Part shown: positions 10,222 to 17,715 of the stretch, in pieces | How the letters are laid out: every line of letters begins with the position of its first letter | Numbering within the stretch: position 1 is the first letter of the stretch | Source of the DNA: Confluentibacter sediminis | GTDB lineage: Bacteria > Bacteroidota > Bacteroidia > Flavobacteriales > Flavobacteriaceae | DNA: 64,000 nt | Assembly: GCF_003258355.1 (NCBI RefSeq) | Contig: NZ_QKPO01000003.1 | Span: forward strand, 1 to 64,000 | Direction of reading: 5' to 3' | Notes under the pieces: generated by a model | Told to the model about the DNA's origin: nothing | Database searches by the model: none | What the model saw: only the letters and a program-made list of their open reading frames with translations | Translations under genes and position numbers: made by a program

Positions 10222-10348
10222 AATTCAGTTGTTATTTATATATAATACGGAGATTTATAAAAAACCCTCATCAAACAAACTTTTTTTTTATATATATTAT
10301 CATATCTTTACATTTTATCTAATAAAACATGTATTTTCATTGCGGAAA

Positions 10349-11053
10349 ATGATAGACTATATTAAAACTGATGAGAAAAAATTAATTGCAAATATAAAAG
10401 ATGGCTGTGAAGAGGCCTTTAAGTCTGTCTATATTTATTATTATAAACGTTTGTGTGTTTATATTTTAAATTTTACTGGTGACAGAGACCTTACGGAAGA
10501 TATAGTTCAAGATACATTTTTTAAATTATGGAATCATCGTGAAACATTACGTGTCGATTGTTCTTTAAGCGGATACCTTTACAGAATTACATATAATAAT
10601 TTCATTGATGCTTGTAGAGAAAAAAAGAAACAGGACAACCAACTTGAGAACCTAAGAGTACATGTCCTATCTAACTTATTAGATGATGATGATTTATTTA
10701 ATCAAAGATTACAAAAAGTAAAAAGTGCAATAGATCAACTTCCTCCTCGCTGTAAAGAAATATTCTTGCTTAACAAGCAAAGTGGAATGCGCTATAAAGA
10801 AATAGCCGAACATTTAGGCCTTTCTGTTAAAACCGTAGAAAACCAAATAGGTAAAGCTTTAAATATAATTCGCCAAAAAATTGACAATAAAATAGATATA
10901 ATGTTGTTAATGATTTTTGGTCATGATATAGATTTTTTTAAAAGGAAATGTCGACTAGGTAAAGAAAGAATTTTTAATCAAAGAACTCAAAAAGAGAGGC
11001 TTTTGGGTACGCGTATTAATCCGCAAGAAGGCTCAAAAAAAATTGTTTGGTAA
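10349..11053 (+). CDS. FecI-type ECF sigma factor with an aberrant C-terminal tail
   Basis: 234 residues from the ATG at 10349. Earlier in-frame starts would overlap fecR and encode no sigma sequence, so they are rejected. Region 2 lies at about 20-62 (DLTEDIVQDTFFKLW) and region 4 at about 130-178 (LPPRCKEIFLLNKQSG, then a helix-turn-helix). A normal family member should stop near residue 190. Instead the frame continues about 43 residues into sequence that, read in another frame, is the N-terminus of an SDR oxidoreductase. The tail is therefore an accidental read-through into a relic, formed by a deletion near 10920-10950. The core should still be functional. A -7-like box (TATCTTTA, 10303-10310) lies upstream. 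Confidence 0.85.
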   Translation: MIDYIKTDEKKLIANIKDGCEEAFKSVYIYYYKRLCVYILNFTGDRDLTEDIVQDTFFKLWNHRETLRVDCSLSGYLYRITYNNFIDACREKKKQDNQLENLRVHVLSNLLDDDDLFNQRLQKVKSAIDQLPPRCKEIFLLNKQSGMRYKEIAEHLGLSVKTVENQIGKALNIIRQKIDNKIDIMLLMIFGHDIDFFKRKCRLGKERIFNQRTQKERLLGTRINPQEGSKKIVW

Positions 11054-11470
11054 CGTAGATGATATTTTTATTGGAGAAATAACAAACTCCATACTCTTAA
11101 AGGTGTGACACAAAATATAGACTGGGTGTTTTCTACAGAGGATATTACACGCCAAAAAGCATGGATTAACCTACATAGATGTTGGTTATCAAGGTAATTC
11201 CAAATTATTAAAAGAAGCCTTCCAATATCTTTCGGTCATCAAAGGAGGCAAATTAAGGCAATTAAAAATATTTGACGCCAAATAAAAATTTTAGATGAAT
11301 TAAAAGCATCTGCCTTTTGAAGTTGTAATATACTTCCCAATGGTTTTTTTCTGATATGAAATACTTCTTAAACATGGCTAAAGGTGGCCGAGTTTATCTT
11401 TTTGGTGATGGAAAACAAAAATTAAACCCTATTCACGGGGTGATTTAGCCTAGGTTTGTGTCGATAAAAG
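10950..11470 (+). pseudogene. Decayed SDR / NmrA-like NAD(P)-binding oxidoreductase gene
   Basis: Pieces of an atypical SDR are readable in order but in shifting frames: LIKELKKRGFWVRVLIR and LFGNVDDIFIGEITN (about 10970-11090), LKGVTQNIDWVFS (near 11100-11140), YQGNSKLLKEA (near 11190), GGKLRQLKIFDAK (near 11245-11283), NGFFSDMKYFLNMAKGG and VYLFGDGKQKLNPIHG (11340-11440), then GDLA-stop-VCVDK (11441-11468). At least three frameshifts and two stops interrupt it. The conserved order and high residue match show a recent single-gene decay rather than chance. Its N-terminal GxxGxxG region is missing or overwritten at the fusion with fecI. Confidence 0.8.
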
Positions 11471-11578
11471 GAAATATTTTGGCACATAGCTAGATTATTT
11501 TATGTAATATTTATAATAGTAATGCCGTAGTGTATTATAAAAAGAAGTTCCTCAAAACATTAAAAAGTACTAAATTGA

Positions 11579-11716
11579 AGTGATTACCAGTCAACTACAC
11601 CTAAGAGCCACTTAGAGGCAAATTACGAAAAACTAACCCAAACTGAAAATTTCTATTTCAAACCTGTAAAACCTAAATTATCAGACATTGAATTAATTAG
11701 CGTGAATAATGGATAA
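11579..11716 (+). pseudogene. N-terminal relic of a transposase (IS982-like)
   Basis: An open stretch of 45 codons reads SHLEANYEKLTQTENFYF followed by KPVKPKLSDIELISV, then ends in a stop. The 'K-P-K-L-S-D-x-E-L-I' pattern is the conserved start of IS982-type transposases as I remember them. No catalytic DDE part follows, no start codon is in frame, and no terminal inverted repeats could be recognised. Confidence 0.45.
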
Positions 11717-11782
11717 GAAAAAGAGTGTTTTTATATTGTTAATAACTGATATTCAGAATTTTAATATTATAAAAATATTTAA

Positions 11783-11961
11783 ATGTTTATAGATAAAGTT
11801 ACAGAATTCTTTGTAAAATTGGATGATTTTCAGCAAGAATTCACTCAAAACATGAAAAATCTCCAAGATTAGTGGACGTACAGGTTAAAAGGCGAAATAG
11901 AAAGGCAGAATTATCAGATTCTGAGATAATGAATTTCAGGACGGGACAATACTATAAATAA
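11783..11961 (+). pseudogene. Second transposase N-terminal relic (IS982-like), frameshifted
   Basis: Starts at an ATG with MFIDKVTEFFVKLDDFQQEF, stops at 11870-11872, and continues in the next frame (from 11869) as VQVKRRNRKAELSDSEIM before a stop at 11959-11961. The order 'DKxTExF...DDF...KRRNRKxELSDSEIM' is the N-terminal signature of IS982-family transposases. The catalytic domain is absent. Together with the previous relic it marks this spot as one where insertion sequences landed and decayed. Confidence 0.6.
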
Positions 11962-12002
11962 AAAAACAGGTATAAATTTATACCTGTTTTTTTATTTATA
12001 GT
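11951..12002. terminator. Perfect 52-bp palindrome, terminator of fumC
   Basis: Arms 11951-11976 and 11977-12002 are exact reverse complements (26 bp each, no spacer). The core is CAGGTATAAATTTATACCTG flanked by A7 and T7 runs, so on either strand it forms a stem followed by T-rich sequence. It lies 27 bp past the fumC stop and would terminate fumC transcription (minus strand) as well as any plus-strand read-through from the relic zone. Confidence 0.8.
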
Positions 12003-12029
12003 ATTTGATAAAATTATTTACTTCGTGCT

Positions 12030-13415
12030 TTATATCATGTCTTCTGGTTTAACCCATTCGTCATAATCCTCAGCAGTTACATAACCTAAATTTATAGCTT
12101 CTTCTTTTAAGGTTGTTCCGTTTTTGTGTGCTGTATTTGCAATTTCAGCAGCCTTATAATAGCCGATTTTTGTGTTTAACGCTGTAACCAACATTAAAGA
12201 ATTATTCAGAAGTTGTTTAATAACAGCATGATTAGGTTCTATCCCAATGGCACAGTGTTCATTAAAACTTAGGCAGGCATCACCAATTAATTGTGCCGAT
12301 TGCATGACGTTTGCAGCCATTACAGGTTTAAAAACATTTAATTCATAATGTCCTTGAGCACCACCAAAGCTGATGGCAACATCATTGCCAATTACTTGGG
12401 CACAAACCATAGTAAGAGCTTCACACTGCGTAGGATTTACTTTTCCAGGCATGATAGAACTTCCTGGTTCGTTAGCTGGAATGATAATTTCTCCAATCCC
12501 ACTTCTTGGGCCAGATGCCATCATACGGATATCGTTTGCAATTTTATTCAAAGAAACAGCTAATTGTTTTAATGCTCCATGCGTTTCGACTAAGGCATCA
12601 TGTGCGGCCAGAGCTTCAAATTTATTAGGAGCAGTTATAAATGGTAATTCAGTAAATTTAGCTATATATTCTGCAACGCGCTTGCTATAACCTTTAGGAG
12701 TATTTAAACCTGTACCTACAGCTGTACCTCCTAAAGCTAATTCGCTTAAATGTGCTAGCGTGTTTTCTAAAGCTTTCATGCCATGGTCTAATTGTGACAC
12801 ATATCCAGAAATCTCTTGACCTAATGTTAAAGGTGTCGCATCCATTAAATGAGTTCGACCAATTTTAATAACATTTTTGAATGCTTCAGATTTAGCTTTT
12901 AATGTATCTCGCAATTGTTTAACTCCAGGTAATGTCGTTTCTATAATCTTTTTATAAACTGCAATGGTCATACCAGTAGGGAAGGTGTCATTGGAAGATT
13001 GAGACTTGTTAACATCGTCGTTCGCCTTAATTACAGCTTCATCTAAGCCAATCTCTTTTCCTGCAAGTTGTTGAGCTCTATTAGCAATCACTTCATTCAC
13101 ATTCATATTGCTTTGAGTTCCAGAACCCGTTTGCCAAATAACCAAAGGAAATTCACTGTCATGTTTCCCTTCTAAGATTTCATCACAAACCTTAGCTATT
13201 AAATCACGTTTTTCAATAGGTAGTACACCCAATTCACAATTGGTATATGCAGCCGCTTTTTTTAAGTATGCAAATCCGTAAATAATTTCTAAAGGCATGG
13301 ATGCTGGAGCTCCAATTTTAAAATTGTTTCTAGAACGTTCTGTTTGTGCTCCCCAAAGTTTATCTGCGGGTACTTTTACCTCGCCCATGGTATCTTTTTC
13401 TATTCTGAAATTCAT
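12030..13415 (-). CDS. fumC: Fumarate hydratase, class II
   Basis: 461 residues, the usual length. It interconverts fumarate and malate in the TCA cycle and needs no iron-sulfur cluster. The superfamily signature [11 protein letters not shown] is at 318-328 (flexible serine loop), the catalytic histidine region [10 protein letters not shown] at 186-195, and [13 protein letters not shown] at 96-108. The N-terminus [13 protein letters not shown] is that of FumC rather than aspartase. The gene is monocistronic: it has its own -7 box (TAACTTTG, complement of 13441-13448) and its own palindromic terminator. Confidence 0.97.
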   Translation of the reverse strand: MNFRIEKDTMGEVKVPADKLWGAQTERSRNNFKIGAPASMPLEIIYGFAYLKKAAAYTNCELGVLPIEKRDLIAKVCDEILEGKHDSEFPLVIWQTGSGTQSNMNVNEVIANRAQQLAGKEIGLDEAVIKANDDVNKSQSSNDTFPTGMTIAVYKKIIETTLPGVKQLRDTLKAKSEAFKNVIKIGRTHLMDATPLTLGQEISGYVSQLDHGMKALENTLAHLSELALGGTAVGTGLNTPKGYSKRVAEYIAKFTELPFITAPNKFEALAAHDALVETHGALKQLAVSLNKIANDIRMMASGPRSGIGEIIIPANEPGSSIMPGKVNPTQCEALTMVCAQVIGNDVAISFGGAQGHYELNVFKPVMAANVMQSAQLIGDACLSFNEHCAIGIEPNHAVIKQLLNNSLMLVTALNTKIGYYKAAEIANTAHKNGTTLKEEAINLGYVTAEDYDEWVKPEDMI

Positions 13416-13440
13416 TTTTATAATGGTTTAATTTGTGTTA

Positions 13441-13448
13441 CAAAGTTA
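13441..13448 (-). promoter_or_regulatory. -7 promoter element of fumC
   Basis: On the minus strand the box reads TAACTTTG, an exact TAnnTTTG match, 25 bp upstream of the fumC ATG. A clear -33 TTTG is not seen. Confidence 0.6.
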
Positions 13449-13616
13449 GCGGTTTTTGTGATTAATTATATGATAGTTGTTAGTTTTTAAACACCTTTTT
13501 AACATAGATATAACGCTTTCATTAAATGCTAATTTGATAAAAATCGGTATCTTAGCAAGACTACAAATTGAATATTTCTACGAAAACATATTTTATAATA
13601 AATTAAATTAAAAATT

Positions 13617-14259
13617 ATGGCAACAATTAGATTAGGAGATATAGCTCCAAATTTTACAGCACAATCATCAGAAGGAACCATTAACTTTCACGAGTGGTTG
13701 GGGAGATAGCTGGGGAATTTTATTTTCGCATCCAGCAGATTACACGCCTGTTTGTACTACGGAATTGGGGACTGTAGCAAAATATAAAGCGGAATTTGAT
13801 AAACGGAATATAAAAGTTGTAGCATTGAGTGTAGATGGACTGGAATCCCATAAAGGATGGATAAAAGATATTAACGAAACTCAGCATACAACAGTAAACT
13901 TTCCAATCATTGCAGATGAAGACCATAAGGTTTCTGAACTTTATGATATGATTCATCCTAATGCAAATGATAAATTAACGGTTAGGTCTGTATTTGTTAT
14001 TGGACCTGATAAAAAAGTAAAATTAATGATTGTTTATCCTGCATCCACAGGGAGAAATTTTGATGAATTACTGCGTGTTATAGATTCATTGCAATTAACA
14101 GCATATTATAAAGTAGCAACACCTGCAAATTGGAAGAATGGGGATGATTGTGTGGTCGTGCCTTCTATAGCTACCTCAGATATTCCAAGTGTTTTCCCAA
14201 AAGGTTTTAAAGAAGTAAAACCTTATTTGAGAATGACGCCTCAGCCTAATTTAAATTAG
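13617..14259 (+). pseudogene. 1-Cys peroxiredoxin (Prx6 type) broken by a single-base insertion
   Basis: The ATG at 13617 opens MATIRLGDIAPNFTAQSSEG and reaches a stop at 13707-13709. Removing one G from the G4 run at 13700-13703 restores the family sequence through GDSWGILFSHPADYTPVCTTE and on to the stop at 14259 (about 213 residues, full family length). The peroxidatic Cys is in the PVCTTE motif and there is no resolving Cys pair. The downstream 164 codons are undamaged, so the change is either very recent, a reversible G-run slippage, or a read error. If real, no peroxidase could be made without frameshifting, because the catalytic Cys lies after the shift. Confidence 0.85.
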
Positions 14260-14291
14260 GAATAAGTCTGTTGATAAATCTTAATTTTTGT

Positions 14292-14323
14292 ATTGTATAA
14301 CAAAAAGCTATATAGTATATTTG
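14292..14323 (+). promoter_or_regulatory. Promoter of the 57-residue membrane protein gene
   Basis: A -33 ATTG (14292-14295) and a -7 TATATTTG (14316-14323) are separated by 20 bp, the spacing used by the Bacteroidota housekeeping sigma. The start codon is 30 bp downstream. Confidence 0.6.
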
Positions 14324-14353
14324 CATTATTATTTTAAATAGACACATATAATT

Positions 14354-14527
14354 ATGTTTGAATTTGATCAGTATTTAGGTTTTTTAGCGTTTTTAACTAT
14401 TCTTACAATAGGTTTTTGGTTAATGATATTTTTGTTAACTTTTGCAATTCCTTATTGGATAGGTGGTTCTATAATTGAAAAATTAAAAGAGATGAGAGAA
14501 GCAAAAAAAGCTAAAAAACAAGCTTAA
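14354..14527 (+). CDS. Small single-span membrane protein (57 residues)
   Basis: The sequence begins MFEFDQYLGFLAFLTILTIG, runs through a hydrophobic segment (about 8-38) and ends in a basic tail (KEMREAKKAKKQA). It has its own promoter upstream and a strong hairpin terminator downstream, so it is expressed as a single-gene unit. I do not recognise a named family. The layout (acidic start, one or two membrane passes, Lys-rich cytoplasmic tail) would suit a small membrane regulator or complex subunit, but that is a guess. Confidence 0.7.
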   Translation: MFEFDQYLGFLAFLTILTIGFWLMIFLLTFAIPYWIGGSIIEKLKEMREAKKAKKQA

Positions 14528-14552
14528 TTAAAAAAACATAATTTTTATATAG

Positions 14553-14586
14553 AAAAAGGGAGCTAATTTAATTTAGCTCCCTTTTT
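14553..14586. terminator. Bidirectional terminator
   Basis: Arms AAAAAGGGAGCTAA (14553-14566) and TTAGCTCCCTTTTT (14573-14586) pair over 14 bp with a 6-base loop. It serves the small membrane protein gene (plus) and the convergent TonB-linked barrel gene (minus). Confidence 0.9.
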
Positions 14587-14604
14587 TATTTGAGTAAGAG
14601 TTTG

Positions 14605-17121
14605 TTATTCAAACTGCATGTCGTCAAAACCACCTCCATCAGGGCCTCCTTCTCCATTTTGGTTTCCTTGACGGCGTTGTCTGTTTTGTTCTCTTTTTTG
14701 TTGGTTAAATCTGTATGTAAGAGACACATTGAAACTACGCTGTCTCCATTGATTTTCACTATAAGTGTAAAAAGTTGGAGTCGTGGTTTCAGAAATTCTT
14801 CTTCGGCTGTTGAATACATCACTTATATTAAACGCAATGGAAGCATTGTTATCTAATATATCTTTGCTAAATGCCAAATCTGTAGAAAACATGCCTTTAG
14901 ATTTATTTTGAGCATCTTCACTAGGACCTTGATAAAAAACACGTGTTTGCCAATCTATATTGCCTGGTAAGGTGTATTTGCTATTAATTCTGGCAAACCA
15001 ACTAACATTTTCTGCATCAAAATTGGTACCATTATAGTCGCCTTTGTTCTTAAACTGAAATATATTGAAGTTACCGTTTAAATTCCATTTTTTAGTAGGT
15101 CTATAAGTTAAGGTGAATTCAAAACCTACACGGGTATTAGAAGCTAAGTTTATAGGTGTGCTTTGTAATACTTCTACTTCATCATTATATTGAGAAGCCA
15201 GATTATCATAATTAGGATTATTTTCATTAATTGTAAGATCTAATTCAGGGAAATAATAATCACCAGTACCTTGCTGTATAAAATTAAAGGTTTCGGTTGC
15301 TCTTTGATAATAAAGTGAAGAACTTAAAGTAAGTTTTCCAAACTTGTTAAGGTAACCTATATCTACAGTGTTTGAATAACTAGGATTTAAATTAGGGTTT
15401 CCTATAAATTGAGTGGTAGGACTTGATTGAGAAGGGAACGGATTAATAAAACGAGACCGAGCTCTACTGATCCTTCTATTATATCCAAGTGTCAAACTTT
15501 GATTTTCTGTAATTTCATAGGATAAATTAAGAGTAGGAAAGAGCCCTAGATAATTTCTCTTACTAAAATCGCCAGTAGTCACTTGATCTACAGTAATTCT
15601 GGTTTCTTCTAAGCGTAGGCCTAATAAATAAGAGAATTTAGTTATTTTACTTCCATATTGGGTGTATGCCGCATTAACATGTTCTGTGTAAATAAGATTA
15701 TTAGTTAAACCTGTATTTAAAACAAAATCATCATTTATATAATTTTCTAATCTATAATCTGTATCTAAAACATTAAAATTACCTCGATATCCAAATTCAA
15801 ACTGACTAGCTTCTCCAATGGGCAGTACATAATCAGTTTGTAGTAATATACGTTTTTGGTCTTCTAAGGTTTGAACTTTTTGAGAAGGGTTTCCATCGTT
15901 TGAAATAAGAGAGAATTCGTCTTCTTGGCTATTCTCATATTGAAAATCAAATGTTAATTTATGTTGAGAATTGCCTCCAAATTGTTTATCGAAATTAACG
16001 GAATATTGAAATGTTTTATCGTCTTCTTTCTCAGGATTTAACCTAACAAACCGTCTTATTAAATCTTTATTCTCGTCTAATTGAAAGGTTTCATTTGAAG
16101 TTTCATTCTCATTATCACTATTTCTTAATACAAATGCAGCCGTTAATGATGATGAATCATTAATATACCATTCCACACCGTTACTTATGGTATAGCCGTC
16201 TTGGGTTCTATCTGAATTTCTATATTCATTAAAGAAAGTGCTAGGTTGATCTCCATTAAATGTTTCTCTTTCAGATAATCCGTTTCCTGGATTTTCTCTA
16301 TAGTTATAGCTTGATGTGTTGAAAAAATTAAAATTACCAGTTCTATAATTTATATTTCCAGAAACACCATAGTTTGTAGGTGTCCCAGCATTAACTGTAA
16401 CAGCCCCATTCATACCCTGTAATTTGCTTCTTCTTAAAATAATATTTAAGATACCTCCAGTTCCTTCAGCATCGTAACGTGAAGAAGGTGCCGTAATAAC
16501 TTCAACACGTTCAATAGCATCAGCAGGAAGTTGGCGTAAAGCATCAGTAGAATTTAACCCTACCAACCCAGAAGGTTTTCCGTTAATTAATATGGTAACA
16601 TTTTGGTTGCCACGTAAGGCAACATTTCCATCAACGTCCACAGAAACAGAGGGAACGTTGTCTAAAACATCACTTACAGTTCCTCCTCTAACGGTAAGAT
16701 CCTGTCCAACATTATATATTCTCTTATCAAGTTTCATTTCAACTGTAGTTCTTTCTGCTATAACTTCCACTTCTCCAAGAGCTTCTGCATCTATCTGCAA
16801 TGAAAATGATCCCAAGTTTTGAGAGGCGGTAATTTTTTTATCAGTTATAGTTATTTTTTTAAAGGAAATATATTCTATTGAAATATCATAGGTTCCTGTT
16901 TCAATAGGAATGCTAAAATTCCCTTCAGGATTTGTGATACCACCAGTAATTATTTTGTTTTCTTTTTTACTGAAAAAGGATATTGTAGCATATTCTAGAG
17001 GCTGGTTGGTTTCTTTATCAATAACTTTACCTGTAATTGTCACTTCTTTTTGTTGTGCTATTGATTTAAATGATAATAAACTTACCAGTATGGTAAATGC
17101 AATAATGAGGTTTTTGTTCAT
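14605..17121 (-). CDS. Outer-membrane beta-barrel protein of the TonB-dependent receptor superfamily
   Basis: 838 residues. Signal peptide (1-22), carboxypeptidase-regulatory-like domain (about 26-110), TonB plug (about 125-230, RIYNVGQDLTVRGGTVSDVL to the ILINGKPSGL region) and a C-terminal OMP_b-brl_3-type barrel. The tail is unusual: after the last strand (FNVSLTYRFNQQ) come about 30 Arg/Asn/Gln/Gly-rich residues ending GGFDDMQFE, beyond the normal C-terminal aromatic. The gene stands alone and no SusD partner is present. The substrate is unknown; barrels of this subfamily are found with metals and peptides. Confidence 0.9.
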   Translation of the reverse strand: MNKNLIIAFTILVSLLSFKSIAQQKEVTITGKVIDKETNQPLEYATISFFSKKENKIITGGITNPEGNFSIPIETGTYDISIEYISFKKITITDKKITASQNLGSFSLQIDAEALGEVEVIAERTTVEMKLDKRIYNVGQDLTVRGGTVSDVLDNVPSVSVDVDGNVALRGNQNVTILINGKPSGLVGLNSTDALRQLPADAIERVEVITAPSSRYDAEGTGGILNIILRRSKLQGMNGAVTVNAGTPTNYGVSGNINYRTGNFNFFNTSSYNYRENPGNGLSERETFNGDQPSTFFNEYRNSDRTQDGYTISNGVEWYINDSSSLTAAFVLRNSDNENETSNETFQLDENKDLIRRFVRLNPEKEDDKTFQYSVNFDKQFGGNSQHKLTFDFQYENSQEDEFSLISNDGNPSQKVQTLEDQKRILLQTDYVLPIGEASQFEFGYRGNFNVLDTDYRLENYINDDFVLNTGLTNNLIYTEHVNAAYTQYGSKITKFSYLLGLRLEETRITVDQVTTGDFSKRNYLGLFPTLNLSYEITENQSLTLGYNRRISRARSRFINPFPSQSSPTTQFIGNPNLNPSYSNTVDIGYLNKFGKLTLSSSLYYQRATETFNFIQQGTGDYYFPELDLTINENNPNYDNLASQYNDEVEVLQSTPINLASNTRVGFEFTLTYRPTKKWNLNGNFNIFQFKNKGDYNGTNFDAENVSWFARINSKYTLPGNIDWQTRVFYQGPSEDAQNKSKGMFSTDLAFSKDILDNNASIAFNISDVFNSRRRISETTTPTFYTYSENQWRQRSFNVSLTYRFNQQKREQNRQRRQGNQNGEGGPDGGGFDDMQFE

Positions 17122-17215
17122 TTTTTTGGTTTTAATGTATTAGATGGCAAAATTGGAGTATGGTTTAGTTAGTCGAAGTTAAAAGTTTGTTAAAAGAAAA
17201 TTATCTAGTTTGAGG

Positions 17216-17248
17216 ACATGACCATGTTACCCTACAAACAATTTGTAG
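17216..17248. promoter_or_regulatory. Two adjacent inverted repeats upstream of the TonB-linked barrel gene
   Basis: ACATG-AC-CATGT (17216-17227) and CTACAAA-CAA-TTTGTAG (17232-17248) lie side by side 95-127 bp upstream of the start at 17121 and 60 bp past the ybaB stop. Neither has a T-run, so they are not terminators. They could be operator sites for the barrel gene. A weak -7 box (CAATTTTG on minus, complement of 17151-17158) lies between them and the gene. Confidence 0.35.
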
Positions 17249-17307
17249 AGTAAAATATCCCCTAAAGAATTAATTAAAAATTAAAGGAAGTTAATTTTAA
17301 TAGATTA

Positions 17308-17631
17308 TTACTTGAACAAATCCATTCCCGGAATGTTTGGCATACCCTCTTTAGCCACAGAAGCCAACTCAGATTCATTAACTTGGGTAGCTTTTTCTAT
17401 GGCTTTATTAAGTGTTAGTATAAGATAATCTTCAAGTTGTTCTTTATCATTTAGTAAGTCATCGCCAATACTTATGGATTTTATAGTTCTATTAGCCGTT
17501 ATAGTAACATTTAATAAATTATCATGGCTTTTTTCATCTATTAAAACAGTATCCAAACGCTTTTTTGTGTCTTCAATTTTCTTTTGGGTTTCTTTAAGTT
17601 TACCCATCATATTCATCATATCTCCAAACAT
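17308..17631 (-). CDS. YbaB/EbfC-family nucleoid-associated protein
   Basis: 107 residues, the typical length. The N-terminal helix ([20 protein letters not shown]) and the central beta part ([15 protein letters not shown]) match the family that forms DNA-binding dimers shaped like tweezers. In many bacteria the gene follows dnaX-recR; here it stands next to ptrB, divergently, with overlapping promoter regions. Confidence 0.9.
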   Translation of the reverse strand: MFGDMMNMMGKLKETQKKIEDTKKRLDTVLIDEKSHDNLLNVTITANRTIKSISIGDDLLNDKEQLEDYLILTLNKAIEKATQVNESELASVAKEGMPNIPGMDLFK

Positions 17632-17655
17632 AGTTTTATATTTTTTTATTCATTA

Positions 17656-17682
17656 CAAAACTATTTAAATTTTATATTTTTG
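17656..17682. promoter_or_regulatory. Closely spaced divergent -7 boxes for ybaB and ptrB
   Basis: On minus, TAGTTTTG (complement of 17656-17663) serves ybaB; on plus, TATTTTTG (17675-17682) serves ptrB. The boxes are 11 bp apart, so each polymerase would cover the other's promoter and the two genes should compete for initiation. Confidence 0.55.
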
Positions 17683-17715
17683 CCCACCTAATAAATTAGA
17701 ATTAACATAACTTCA

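Noticed and set aside
10208-10348. Extended N-terminus of the FecI-type sigma factor
   Set aside because: The 47 extra residues overlap the divergent fecR start and are unlike sigma factors; the ATG at 10349 begins the conserved part.
13720-13956. 78-codon minus frame over the broken peroxiredoxin gene
   Set aside because: The plus strand is clearly peroxiredoxin; the minus frame is Cys/Tyr/Phe-rich noise.
13617-14259. Reading the peroxiredoxin as two separate genes
   Set aside because: The two parts join to one family-length protein if one G is removed; the 5' part alone is only 30 codons without the active site.
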